A program made the translations under genes and the position numbers. Below the pieces are notes generated by a model. It searched no databases. It had not been told where the DNA came from and saw nothing but the letters and a program-made list of their open reading frames with translations. Below are positions 1 to 11,391 of a stretch of 64,000 nt of DNA, piece after piece (position 1 is the first letter of the stretch; each line of letters opens with the position of its first letter). Source of the stretch: Euonymus europaeus (taxonomy: Eukaryota > Streptophyta > Magnoliopsida > Celastrales > Celastraceae). The stretch is taken from assembly GCA_963580455.1 (NCBI GenBank), contig OY756971.1, positions 11,369,001-11,433,000 of the forward strand, read 5' to 3'.

Positions 1-1069
1 ATTATTTCGATGCCAAAACACCGACTTTCTATGACAAATGGACAAAATCGTTAAAAGCTCCTCCATAGAGAGTGTTGAGCAACTTCGGACCATGATTGTT
101 TTGTGTACACCTTTTATTGTTTTTCCATTTTAAATTTTACGAGTATAAGCGTTAAAATTAATTAATTGCCAAAACACCAACTTCCTATGAGAAATGGACA
201 AAGTCATTAAAAGCTCCTCCATAGAGAGAGTTCAGCAAGTTCGGACAATCAAAGTTGCTTGGTCTACACTTTGTATTGTTTTTCTATGTCAAATTTTATG
301 AGTATAAGCTTCCTAGATTATTTCGATGCCAAAACATCAACTTTCTATGAGAAATGGACAAAATTTTTAAAAGCTCCTCTATAGAGAGAGTTGAGGATTT
401 TCGAAACATCAAAGTTGCTCGGTGAAACTTTTATTGTGCTTCTATGTCAAATTTTACGAGTATAAGCTTCAAAGATTATTTCGATGCCAAAACACCAACT
501 TTCTATGACAAATGGACAAAACCGTTAAAAGCTCCTCCATATAGAGAGTTGGGCAAAATCGAAATAGAAAAGTTGCTCGGTGTACACTTTTTAATGTTCT
601 TCTATGTCAAATTTTACAAGAATAAGCTTCCTAGATTATTTCGATGCCAAAACATCAACTTTCTATGACAAATGGACAAAACCGTTGAAAGCTCCTCCAT
701 AGAGAGAGTTGAGCAACTTTGGACCAGAAAATTTCTCGGTGTACACTTTTTAATGTTATTTTATGTCAAATTTTACGAGTATAAGCTTCCAAGATTATTT
801 CGATGCCAAAACACCAACTTTCTATGACAAATGGACAAAACCATTCAAAGCTCCTCCATAGAGAGAGTTGAGCAACTTCCCACCAGCAAAGTTTCTCAGT
901 GTACACTTTTTATTGTTCTTCTATATCAAATTTTGCGAGTATAATCTTCCAAGATTACTTCGATGCAAAACACCAACATGCTATGACAAATGGACAAAAT
1001 CGTTAAAAGCTCCTCCATAAAGAGAGTTAATCAACTTCGGACGATCAAAATTGCTCGGTGTACACTTTT

Positions 1070-2520
1070 TAATGTTCTTCTATGTCAAATTTTACGAGTA
1101 TAAGCTTCCTAGATTATTTCGATTAAAAAACGCCAACTTTCTATGAGAAATGGACAAAATTGTTAAAAGCTCCTCTATAGAGAGAGTTGAGCATTTTCGA
1201 ACCATCAAAGTTGCTCGGTGAGACTTTTTATTGTGCTTCTATGTCAAATTTTACGAGTATAAGCTTCAAAGATTATTTCGATGCCAAAACACCAACTTTC
1301 TATGACAAATGGACAAAACCGTTAAAACCTCCTCCATAGAGAGAGTTGAGCAACTTCGGACCAGAAAAGTTGCTCGGTGTACAATTTTTAATGTTCTTTT
1401 ATGTCAAATTTTAAAAGTATAAGCTTCGTAGATTATTTCGATGTCAAAACATCAACTTTTATGACAAATGGACAAAACCGTTAAAAGCTCCTCCATAGAG
1501 AGAGTTGAGCAACTTCGGACCGTCAAAGATGCTATGTGTACAAATTTTATTGTTCTTTTATGCCAAATTTTACGAGTATAAGCTTCAACATTATTTAATT
1601 GCCAAAACACCAACTTTCTATGAGAAATGGACAAAGCCGTAAAAATCTCCCCCATGAGAAAGTGGAGCTACTTCGGACCATCAAAGTTGCTCTGCGTACA
1701 CTTTTTAATGTTCTTCTATGTCAAATTTTACGTGTATAAGCTTCCTGGATTATTTCGATGCAAAAACCCCAACTTTCTATGACAAATGCACAAAGTTGTT
1801 AAAAGCTCCTCCATAGAGAGTGTTGAGCAACTTCGGACCATGATTGTTGTGTGTACACCTTTTATTGTTTTTCCATTTGAAATTTTACGAGTATAAGCGT
1901 TAAGATTAATTAATTGCCAAAACACCAACTTTCTATGAGAAATGGACAAAGTCATTAAAAGCTCCTCCATAGAGAGAGTTCAGCAAGTTCGGACCATCAA
2001 AGTTGCTTGGTCTACACTTTGTATTATTTTTCTATGTCAAATTTTATGAGTATAAGCTTCCTAGATTATTTCGATGCCAAAACATCAACTTTCTATGAGA
2101 AATGGACAAAATTGTTAAAAGCTCCTCTATAGAGAGAGTTGACGATTTTCGAACCATCAAAGTTGCTCGGTGAAACTTTTTATTGTGCTTCTATGTCAAA
2201 TTTTACGAGTATAAGCTTCCAAGATTATTTCGATGCCAAAACACCAACTTTCTATGACAAATGGACAAAACCGTTAAAAGCTCCTCCATAGAGAGAGTTG
2301 AGCAAAATCGAAACAGAGAAGTTGCTCGGTGTACACTTTTTAATGTTCTTCTATGTCAAATTTTACCAATATAAGTTACCTAGATTATTTCGATGCCAAA
2401 ACATCAACTTTCTATGACAAATGGACAAAACTGTTAAAAGCTCCTCCATAGAGAGAGTTGAGCAACTTTGGACCAGAAAAATTTCTTGGTGTACACTTTT
2501 TAATGTTCTTCTATGTCTAA
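1070..2520 (+). repeat. 1,909-bp (12-mer) duplication, left copy
   Basis: The sequence here matches the sequence 1,909 bases downstream, with scattered substitutions. Anchors include CATGATTGTT at 1,839 and 3,748, and the CAACATTATTTAATTGCC monomer. The match fails before about 1,070 (TTAATCAACTTCGGACG against GAGCATTTTCGAACC) and after about 2,520. Confidence 0.75.
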
Positions 2521-2978
2521 TTTTACAAGTATAAGCTTCCTAGATTATTTCGATGCCAAAACACCAACTTTCTATGACAAATGGACAAAATTGTTAAAAG
2601 CTCCTCTATAGAGAGAGTTGAGCAACTTCGAACCATCAAAGTTCCTCGGTGTAAAGTTTTTACTGTGCTTCTATGTCAAATTTTATTAGTATAACTTCCA
2701 AGATTACTTCGATGCAAAACACCAACATGCTATGACAAATGGACAAAATCGTTAAAAGCTACTCCATAGAGAGAGTTTATCAACTTCGGACGATCAAAGT
2801 TGCTCGGTGTACACTTTTTAATGTTCTTCTATGTCAAATTTTACCAGTATAAGCTTTCTATATTATTTCGATTAAAAAACGCCAACGTTCTATGAGAAAT
2901 GCACAAAATTGTTAAAAGCTCCTCTAATAGAGAGAGTTGAGCATTTTCGAACCATCAAAGTTGCTCGGTCAAACTTTT

Positions 2979-4429
2979 TATTGTGCTTCTATGTCAAATT
3001 TTACGAGTATAAGCTTCCTAGATTATTTCGATTAAAAAACCCCAACTTTCTATGAGAAATGGACAAAATTGTTAAAAGCTCCTCTATAGAGAGAGTTGAG
3101 CATTTTCGAACCATAAAAGTTGCTCGGTGAAACTTTTTATTGTGCTTCTATGTCAAATTTTACAAGTATAAGCTTCATAGATTATTTCGATGCCAAAACA
3201 CCGACTTTCTATGACAAATGGACAAAATCGTTAAAAGCTCCTCCATAGAGAGAGTTGAGCAACTTCGGACCAGAAAAGTTGCTCGGTGTACAATTTTTAA
3301 TGTTCTTTTATGTCAAATTTTAAAAGTATAAGCTTCATAGATTATTTCGATGTCAAAACATCAACTTTTATAACAAATGGACAAAACCGTTAAAAGCTCC
3401 TCCATAGAGAGAGTTGAGCAACTTCTGACCGTCAAAGATGCTATGTGTACAAATTTTATTGTTCTTTTATGCCAAATTTTACGAGTATAAGCTTCAACAT
3501 TATTTAATTGCCAAAACACTAACTTTCTATGAGAAATGGACAAAGCCGTAAAAAGCTCCTCCATGAGAAAGTTGAGCTACTTCGGACCATCAAAGTTGCT
3601 CTGCGTACACTTTTTAATGTTCTTCTATGTCAAATTTTACGTGTATAAGATTCCTGGATTATTTCGATGCAAAAACCCCAACTTTCTATGACAAATGCAC
3701 AAAGTTGTTAAAAGCTCCTCCATAGAGAGTGTTGAGCAACTTCGGACCATGATTGTTGTGTGTACACCTTTTATTGTTTTTCCATTTGAAATTTTACGAG
3801 TATAAGCGTTAAGATTAATTAATTGCCAAAACACCAACTTTCTATGTGAAATGGACAAAGTCATTAAAAGCTCCTCCATAGAGAGAGTTCAGCAAGTTCG
3901 GACCGTCAAAGTTGCTTGGTCTACACTTTGTATTGTTTTTCTATGTCAAATTTTATGAGTATAAGCTTCCTAGATTATTTCGATGCCAAAACATCAACTT
4001 TCTATGAGAAATGGACAAAATTGTTAAAAGCTCCTCTATAGAGAGAGTTGAGGATTTTCGAAACATCAAAGTTGCTCGGTGAAACTTTTTATTGTGCTTC
4101 TATGTCAAATTTTACGAGTATAAGCTTCAAAGATTATTTCGATGCCAAAACACCAACTTTCTACGACAAATGGACAAAACCGTTAAAAGCACCTCCATAG
4201 AGAGAGTTGAGCAAAATCGAAATAGAAAAGTTGCTCGGTGTACACTTTTTAATGTTCTTCTATGTCAAATTTTACAAGAATAAGCTTCCTAGATTATTTC
4301 GATGCCAAAACATCAACTTTCTATGACAAATGGACAAAACCGTTAAAAGCTCCTCCATAGAGAGAGTTGAGCAACTTTGGACCAGAAAAATTTCTCGGTG
4401 TACACTTTTTAATGTTATTTTATGTCAAA
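2979..4429 (+). repeat. 1,909-bp (12-mer) duplication, right copy
   Basis: This is the counterpart of 1,070-2,520. The segment at about 61-1,350 also matches sequence starting near 3,718, at an offset near 3,659 (23 monomers). The left 10 kb is therefore a nested set of duplications rather than a single clean HOR. Confidence 0.75.
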
Positions 4430-4919
4430 TTTTACGAGTATAAGCTTCCAAGATTATTTCGATGCCAAAACACCAACTTTCTATGACAAATGGACAAAAC
4501 CATTCAAAGCTCCTCCATAAAGAGAGTTGAGAAACTTCCCACCAGCAAAGTTCCTCAGTGTACACTTTTTATTGTTCTTCTATATCAAATTTTACGAGTA
4601 TAAGCTTCCAAGATTACTTCGATGCAAAACACCAACATCCTATGACAAATGGACAAAATCGTTAAAAGCTCCTCCATAAAGAGAGTTAATCAACTTCGGA
4701 CGATCAAAATTGCTCGGTGTACACTTTTTAATGTTCTTCTATGTCAAATTTTACGAGTATAAGCTTCCTAGATTATTTCGATTAAAAAACCCCAACTTTC
4801 TATGAGAAATGGACAAAATTGTTAAAAGCTCCTCTATAGAGAGAGTTGAGCATTTTCGAACCATCAAAGTTGCTCGGTGAAACTTTTTATTGTGCTTCTA
4901 TGTCAAATTTTACGAGTAT
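4122..4919 (+). repeat. 798-bp 5-mer HOR, unit 1
   Basis: This is the first of four consecutive five-monomer units starting at AAGCTTCAAAGATT. In order it carries GAGCAAAATCG, GAGCAACTTTGG, the CCATTCAAAG / CCCACCAGC monomer, the GATGCAAAACACC / GGACGATC monomer, and the GATTAAAAAACCCC / GAGCATTTTCG monomer. It differs from later units by, for example, CTACGACAAATGG and AAAAGCACCTCC. Confidence 0.88.
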
Positions 4920-5717
4920 AAGCTTCAAAGATTATTTTGATGCCAAAACACCAACTTTCTATGACAAATGGACAAAACCGTTAAAAGCTCCTCCATAGAG
5001 AGAGTTGAGCAAAATCGAAATAGAAAAGTTGCTCGGTGTACACTTTTTAATGTTCTTCTATGTCAAATTTTACAAGAATAAGCTTCCTAGATTATTTCGA
5101 TGCCAAAACATCAACTTTCTATGACAAATGGACAAAACCGTTAAAAGCTCCTCCATAGAGAGAGTTGAGCAACTTTGGACCAGAAAAATTTCTCGGTGTA
5201 CACTTTTTAATGTTATTTTATGTCAAATTTTACGAGTATAAGCTTCCAAGATTATTTCGATGCCAAAACACCAACTTTCTATGACAAATGGACAAAACCA
5301 TTCAAAGCTCCTCCATAAAGAGAGTTGAGAAACTTCCCACCAGCAAAGTTCCTCAGTGTACACTTTTTATTGTTCTTCTATATCAAATTTTACGAGTATA
5401 AGCTTCCAAGATTACTTCGATGCAAAACACCAACATCCTATGACAAATGGACAAAATCGTTAAAAGCTCCTCCATAAAGAGAGTTAATCAACTTCGGACG
5501 ATCAAAATTGCTCGGTGTACACTTTTTAATGTTCTTCTATGTCAAATTTTACGAGTATAAGCTTCCTAGATTATTTCGATTAAAAAACCCCAACTTTCTA
5601 TGAGAAATGGACAAAATTGTTAAAAGCTCCTCTATAGAGAGAGTTGAGCATTTTCGAACCATCAAAGTTGCTCGGTGAAACTTTTTATTGTGCTTCTATG
5701 TCAAATTTTACGAGTAT
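4920..5717 (+). repeat. 798-bp 5-mer HOR, unit 2
   Basis: The start is displaced exactly 798 bases from unit 1. It carries ATTATTTTGATGCC near its start, a variant shared with unit 3. Confidence 0.9.
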
Positions 5718-6515
5718 AAGCTTCAAAGATTATTTTGATGCCAAAACACCAACTTTCTATGACAAATGGACAAAACCGTTAAAAGCTCCTCCATAGAGAG
5801 AGTTGAGCAAAATCGAAATAGAAAAGTTGCTCGGTGTACACTTTTTAATGTTCTTCTATGTCAAATTTTACAAGAATAAGCTTCCTAGATTATTTCGATG
5901 CCAAAACATCAACTTTCTATGACAAATGGACAAAACCGTTAAAAGCTCCTCCATAGAGAGAGTTGAGCAACTTTGGACCAGAAAAATTTCTCGGTGTACA
6001 CTTTTTAATGTTATTTTATGTCAAATTTTACGAGTATAAGCTTCCAAGATTATTTCGATGCCAAAACACAAACTTTCTATGACAAATGGACAAAACCATT
6101 CAAAGCTCCTCCATAAAGAGAGTTGAGCAACTTCCCACCAGCAAAGTTCCTCAGTGTACACTTTTTATTGTTCTTCTATATCAAATTTTACGAGTATAAG
6201 CTTCCAAGATTACTTCGATGCAAAACACCAACATCCTATGACAAATGGACAAAATCGTTAAAAGCTCCTCCATAAAGAGAGTTAATCAACTTCGGACGAT
6301 CAAAATTGCTCGGTGTACACTTTTTAATGTTCTTCTATGTCAAATTTTACGAGTATAAGCTTCCTAGATTATTTCGATTAAAAAACCCCAACTTTCTATG
6401 AGAAATGGACAAAATTGTTAAAAGCTCCTCTATAGAGAGAGTTGAGCATTTTCGAACCATCAAAGTTGCTCGGTGAAACTTTTTATTGTGCTTCTATGTC
6501 AAATTTTACGAGTAT
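5718..6515 (+). repeat. 798-bp 5-mer HOR, unit 3
   Basis: It starts exactly 798 bases after unit 2 and shares ATTATTTTGATGCC with it. It has a private CACAAACTTTC near 6,066 and shares TTGAGCAACTTCCC with unit 4, where units 1 and 2 read TTGAGAAACTTCCC. Confidence 0.9.
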
Positions 6516-7313
6516 AAGCTTCAAAGATTATTTCGATGCCAAAACACCAACTTTCTATGACAAATGGACAAAACCGTTAAAAGCTCCTCCATAGAGAGAG
6601 TTGAGCAAAATCGAAATAGAAAAGTTGCTCGGTGTACACTTTTTAATGTTCTTCTATGTCAAATTTTACAAGAATAAGCTTCCTAGATTATTTCGATGCC
6701 AAAACATCAACTTTCTATGACAAATGGACAAAACCGTTAAAAGCTCCTCCATAGAGATAGTTGAGCAACTTTGGACCAGAAAAATTTCTCGGTGTACACT
6801 TTTTAATGTTATTTTATGTCAAATTTTACGAGTATAAGCTTCCAAGATTATTTCGATGCCAAAACACCAACTTTCTATGACAAATGGACAAAACCATTCA
6901 AAGCTCCTCCATAAAGAGAGTTGAGCAACTTCCCACCAGCAAAGTTCCTCAGTGTACACTTTTTATTGTTCTTCTATATCAAATTTTACGAGTATAAGCT
7001 TCCAAGATTACTTCGATGCAAAACACCAACATCCTATGACAAATGGACAAAATCGTTAAAAGCTCCTCCATAAAGAGAGTTAATCAACTTCGGACGATCA
7101 AAATTGCTCGGTGTACACTTTTTAATGTTCTTCTATGTCAAATTTTACGAGTATAAGCTTCCTAGATTATTTCGATTAAAAAACCCCAACTTTCTATGAG
7201 AAATGGACAAAATTGTTAAAAGCTCCTCTATAGAGAGAGTTGAGCATTTTCGAACCATCAAAGTTGCTCGGTGAAACTTTTTATTGTGCTTCTATGTCAA
7301 ATTTTACGAGTAT
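6516..7313 (+). repeat. 798-bp 5-mer HOR, unit 4
   Basis: It starts exactly 798 bases after unit 3. It carries a private GAGATAGTTGAGC near 6,755. The match to the next unit position stops at about 7,405, where GAGCAAAATCG is replaced by GAGCAACTTCGGACC, and the sequence rejoins the single-copy order seen at about 1,351. Confidence 0.9.
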
Positions 7314-7520
7314 AAGCTTCAAAGATTATTTCGATGCCAAAACACCAACTTTCTATGACAAATGGACAAAACCGTTAAAAGCTCCTCCATAGAGAGAGTT
7401 GAGCAACTTCGGACCAGAAAAGTTGCTCGGTGTACAATTTTTAATGTTCTTTTATGTCAAATTTTAAAAGTATAAGCTTCGTAGATTATTTCGATGTCAA
7501 AACATCAACTTTTATGACAA

Positions 7521-7580
7521 ATGGACAAAGTCATTAAAAGCTCCTACATAGAGAGAGTTCAGCAAGTTCGGACCATCAAA
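7521..7580 (+). repeat. B-type patch inside a non-B monomer
   Basis: Flanking bases match the monomer at 1,441-1,560 (CATCAACTTTTATGAC before, GATGCTATGTGTAC after). The interval itself instead reads AAAGTCATTAAAAGCTCCTA and then GTTCAGCAAGTTCGG, the B0 signature also found near 8,000. The exact edges are uncertain by a few bases where both types agree. The pattern is that of a short conversion tract. Confidence 0.7.
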
Positions 7581-8422
7581 GATGCTATGTGTACAAATTT
7601 TATTGTTCTTTTATGCCAAATTTTACGAGTATAAGCTTCAACATTATTTAATTGCCAAAACACCAACTTTCTATGAGAAATGGACAAAGCCGTAAAAAGC
7701 TCCTCCATGAGAAAGTTGAGCTACTTCGGACCATCAAAGTTGCTCTGCGTACACTTTTTAATGTTCTTCTATGTCAAATTTTACGAGTATAAGCTTCCTA
7801 GATTATTTTGATGCAAAAACCCCAACTTTCTATGACAAATGTACAAAGTTGTTAAAAGCTCCTCCATAGAGAGTGTTGAGCAACTTCGGACCATGATTGT
7901 TGTGTGTACACCTTTTATTGTTTTTCCATTTGAAATTTTACGAGTATAATTGTTAAGATTAATTAATTGCCAAAACACCAACTTTCTATGAGAAATGGGC
8001 AAAGTCATTAAAAGCTCCTACATAGAGAGAGTTCAGCAAGTTCGGACCATCAAAGTTGCTTGGTGTACACTTTGTATTGTTTTTCTATGCAAATTTTATG
8101 AGTATAAGCTTCCTAGATTATTTCGATGCCAAAACACCAACTTTCAATGAGAAATGGACAAAATTGTTAAAAGCTCCTCTATAGAGAGAGTTGAGGATTT
8201 TCGAACCATCAAAGTTGCTCGGTGAAACTTTTTATTGTGCTTCTATGTCAAATTTTACGAGTATAAGCTTCCAAGATTATTTCGATGCCAAAACACAACT
8301 TTCTATGACAAATGGACAAAACCGTTAAAAGCTCCTCCAAAGAGAGAGTTGAGCAAAATCGAAACAGAGAAGTGGCTCGGTGTACACTTTTTAATGTTCT
8401 TCTATGTCAAATTTTACCAGTA

Positions 8423-8742
8423 TAAGCTTCCAAGATTACTTCGATGCAAAACACCAACATGCTATGACAAATGGACAAAATCGTTAAAAGCTCCTCCATG
8501 GAGAGAGTTAATCAACTTCGGACGATCAAAGTTGCTCGGTGTACACTTTTTAATGTTCTTCTATGTCAAATTTTACGAGTATAAGCTTCCAAGATTACTT
8601 TGATGCAAAACACCAACATGCTACGTTAAATGGACAAAATCGTTAAAAGCTCCTCCATGGAGAGAGTTAATCAACTTCGGACGATCAAAGTTGCTCGGTG
8701 TACACTTTTTAATGTTCTTCTATGTCAAATTTTACGAGTATA
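8423..8742 (+). repeat. Two adjacent near-identical monomers (160-bp period)
   Basis: Monomers starting at 8,423 and 8,583 share CCAAGATTACTT, GCAAAACACCAACATGC and CTCCATGGAGAGAGTTAATC. The second has GCTACGTTAAATGG where the first has GCTATGACAAATGG. This is a simple one-monomer duplication. The CTCCATGGAG variant creates an NcoI site and a 10-bp palindrome. Confidence 0.75.
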
Positions 8743-10652
8743 AGCTTCCTAGATTATTTCGATTAAAAAACCCCAACTTTCTATGAGAAATGGACAAAAT
8801 TGTTAAAAGCTCATCTATAGAGAGAGTTGAGCATTTTCGAACCATCAAAGTTGCTCGGTGAAACTTTTTATTGTGCTTCTATGTCAAATTTTATGAGTAT
8901 AAGCTTCATAGATTATTTCGATGCCAAAACACCGACTTTGTATGACAAATGGACAAAACCGTTAAAAGCTCCTCCATAGAGAGAGTTGAGCAACTTCGGA
9001 CCAGAAAAGTTGCTCGGTGTACACTTTTTAATGTTCTTCTATGTCAAATTTTACGAGTATAAGCTTTCTAGATTATTTTGATGCAAAAACCCCAACTTTC
9101 TATGACAAATGCACAAAGTTGTTAAAAGCTCCTCCATAGAGAGTGTTGAGCAACTTCGGACCATGATTGTTGTGTGTACACCTTTTATTGTTTTTCCATT
9201 TGAAATTTTACGAGTATAATTGTTAAGATTAATTAATTGCCAAAACACCAACTTTCTATGAGAAATGGAGAAAGTCATTTAAAGCTCCTACATAGAGAGA
9301 GTTCAGCAAGTCCGGACCATCAAAGTTGCTTGGTATACACTTTGTATTGTTTTTCTATGTCAAATTTTATGAGTATAAGCTTCCTAGATTATTTCGATGT
9401 CAAAACACCAACTTTCTATGAGAAATGGACAAAATTGTTAAAAGCTCCTCTATAGAGAGAATTGAGGATTTTCGAACCATCAAAGTTGCTCGGTGAAACT
9501 TTTTATTGTGCTTCTATGTCAAATTTTACGAGTATAAGCTTCCAAGATTATTTCGATGCCAAAACACCAACTTTCTATGACAAATGGACAAAACCGTTAA
9601 AAGCTCCTCGATAGAGAGAGTTGAGCAAAATCGAAACAGAGAAGTTGCTCGGTGTACACTTTTTAATGTTCTTCTATGTCAAATTTTACCAATATAAGCT
9701 ACCTAGATTATTTCGATGCCAAAACATCAACTTTCTATGACAAATGGACAAAACTGTTAAAAGCTCCTCCATAGAGAGAGTTGAGCAACTTTGGACCAGA
9801 AAAATTTCTTGATGTACACTTTTTAATGTTCTTCTATGTCTAATTTTACAAGTATAAGCTTCCTAGATTATTTCGATGCCAAAACACCAACTTTCTATGA
9901 CAAATGGACAAAATTGTTAAAAGCTCCTCTATAGAGAGAGTTGAGCAACTTCGAACCGTCAAAGTTCCTCGGTGTAAAGTTTTTATTGTGCTTCTATGTC
10001 AAATTTTATTAGTATAAGCTTCAAAGATTACTTTGATGCAAAACACCAACATGCTATGACAAATGGACAAAATCGTTAAAAACTCCTCTAATAGAGAGAG
10101 TTGAGCATTTTCGAACCATCAAAGTTGCTCGGTCAAACTTTTTATTGTGCTTCTATGTCAAATTTTACGAGTATAAGCTTCCTAGATTATTTCGATGCCA
10201 AAACACCGACTTTCTATGACAAATGGACAAAATCGTTAAAAGCTCCTCCATAGAGAGAGTTGAGCAACTTCGGACCAGAAAAGTTGCTCGGTCTACACTT
10301 TTTAATGTTCTTTTATGTCAAATTTTAAAAGTTTAAGCTTCGTAGATTATTTCGATGCCAAAACATCAACTTTTATGACAAATGGACAAAACCGTTAAAA
10401 GCTCCTCCATAGAGAGAGTTGAGCAACTTTGGACCGTCAAAGATGCTATGTGTACAAATTTTATTGTTCTTTTATGCCAAATTTTACGAGTATAAGCTCC
10501 AACATTATTTAATTGCCAAAACACCAACTTTCTATGAGAAATGGACAAAGCCGTAAAAAGCTCCTCCATTGAGAAAGTTGAGCTACTTCGGACCATCAAA
10601 GTTGCTCTGCGTACACTTTTTAATGTTCTTCTATGTCAAATTTTACGAGTAT

Positions 10653-10809
10653 AAGCTTCCTAGATTATTTCGATGCAAAAACCCCAACTTTCTATGACAA
10701 ATGCGAAAAATTGTTAAAAGCTCCTCCATAGAGATTGTTGAGCAACTTCGGACCATCAATGTCGTGTGTACACCATTTATTGTTCTTCCATTTGAAATTT
10801 TACGAGTAT
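10653..10809 (+). repeat. Type A monomer (exemplar, 157 bp)
   Basis: This is a representative of the A class. It begins at a HindIII site (AAGCTTCC), carries CAAAAACCCCAACTTTC near base 23 and CCATCAATG near base 101, and ends in CTTCCATTTGAAATTTTACG before GAGTAT. It is 2-3 bases shorter than the other types because its CACCTTTTATTG segment is shorter. A precedes B at every site I checked from 1,700 to 63,900. Its second dyad arm is degraded (TGTTGTGTG in place of AGTTGCTCG), so the hairpin seen in other types is lost. Confidence 0.9.
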
Positions 10810-10968
10810 AAGCGTCAAGATTAATTAATTGCCAAAACACCAACTTTCTATGAGAAATGGACAAAGCCATTAAAAGCTCCTCCATAGAGAGAGTTCAGCA
10901 AGTTCGGACCATCAAAGTTGTTTGGTGTACACTTTGTATTGTTTTTCTATGTCAAATTTTATGAGTAT
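10810..10968 (+). repeat. Type B monomer (exemplar B1, 159 bp)
   Basis: This is a representative of the B class, which follows A. It starts AAGCGTCAAGATTAATTAAT, so the HindIII site of other monomers is replaced by AAGCGT and an 8-bp TTAATTAA palindrome appears. Further markers are GAGAAATGGACAAAGCCATT, GTTCAGCAAGTTCGG and CACTTTGTATTGTTTTTC. Three subtypes are visible by the head sequence: B0 GTTAAGATT (before 10,640), B1 GTCAAGATT, and B2 GTCAGGGAGTAATT, which is usually joined to a tail reading GAGGGCTCAG and GTTTCTTGG. The A-B pair behaves as an inherited dimer inside larger repeats. Confidence 0.9.
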
Positions 10969-11127
10969 AAGCTTCCTAGATTATTTCGATGCCAAAACAC
11001 CAACTTTCTATGAGAAATGGGCAAAATTGTTAAAAGCTCCTCTATAGAGAGAGTTGAGGATTTTCGAACCATCAAAGTTGCTCGAAGAAACTTTTTATTG
11101 TGCTTCTGTGTCAAATTTTACGAGTAT

Positions 11128-11391
11128 AATCTTCCAAGATTATTTTGATGCCAAAACACCAACTTTCTATGAAAAATGGACAAAACCGTTAAAAGCTCCT
11201 CCATAGAGAGAGTTGAGCAACTTCGAACCAGAAAATTTGCTCGGTATTTCGATGCCAAAACACCAAGTTTCTATGAGAAATGTACAAAATTGTTAAAAGC
11301 TCCTCCATAGAGAGAGTTGAGCAACTTCGGACCATCAAAGTTGCTCGGTGTACACTTTTTATTGTGCTTCTATGTCAAATTTTACGAGTAT
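11128..11391 (+). repeat. Truncated dimer, 264 bp
   Basis: Two successive monomers occupy 264 bases instead of about 319. Near 11,245 the sequence jumps from TTGCTCGGT directly to ATTTCGATGCC. This loses about 55 bases, covering the usual TACACTTTTT...AAGCTTCC region. Confidence 0.85.

Larger units (their letters stand above)
1..10640 (+). repeat. Satellite family I block (B0-type)
   Basis: This block is marked by A monomers reading CCATGATTGTT and B monomers reading GTTAAGATT or GTTAAAATT with AAAGTCATT. Other local variants are GAGCAAAATCG, GATTAAAAAACCCC, CTTCGGACGATC, GATGCTATGTGTAC and CAACATTATTTAATTGCC. I did not see the CCATGATTGTT or GATTAAAAAAC variants after about 10.6 kb, and the CCATCAATG / CCGTCAATG form of A that dominates afterwards does not appear before it. 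Internal repeats include a 1,909-bp duplication and a 798-bp HOR. Confidence 0.8.
10653..11270 (+). repeat. 2,009-bp period duplication, left copy
   Basis: It matches 12,662-13,279 at an offset of 2,009, including the unusual truncated junction near 11,245. Past about 11,270 the right copy lacks roughly two monomers that are present here. Confidence 0.75.

Noticed and set aside
8235..8603. Longest plus-strand open frame, 122 codons
   Set aside because: It spans more than two monomers and exists only because local substitutions removed stops; the predicted protein is the monomer translated in series.
10672..10690. Possible CENP-B box at ATTTCGATGCAAAAACCCC
   Set aside because: The TTCG and the following A fit the consensus NTTCGNNNNANNCGGGN, but the CGGG half is AACC in this monomer and I saw no monomer with the full set of essential bases.
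10827..10834. TTAATTAA as a protein-binding operator
   Set aside because: It is an AT-rich palindrome confined to B monomers with no nearby gene; nothing supports regulation.
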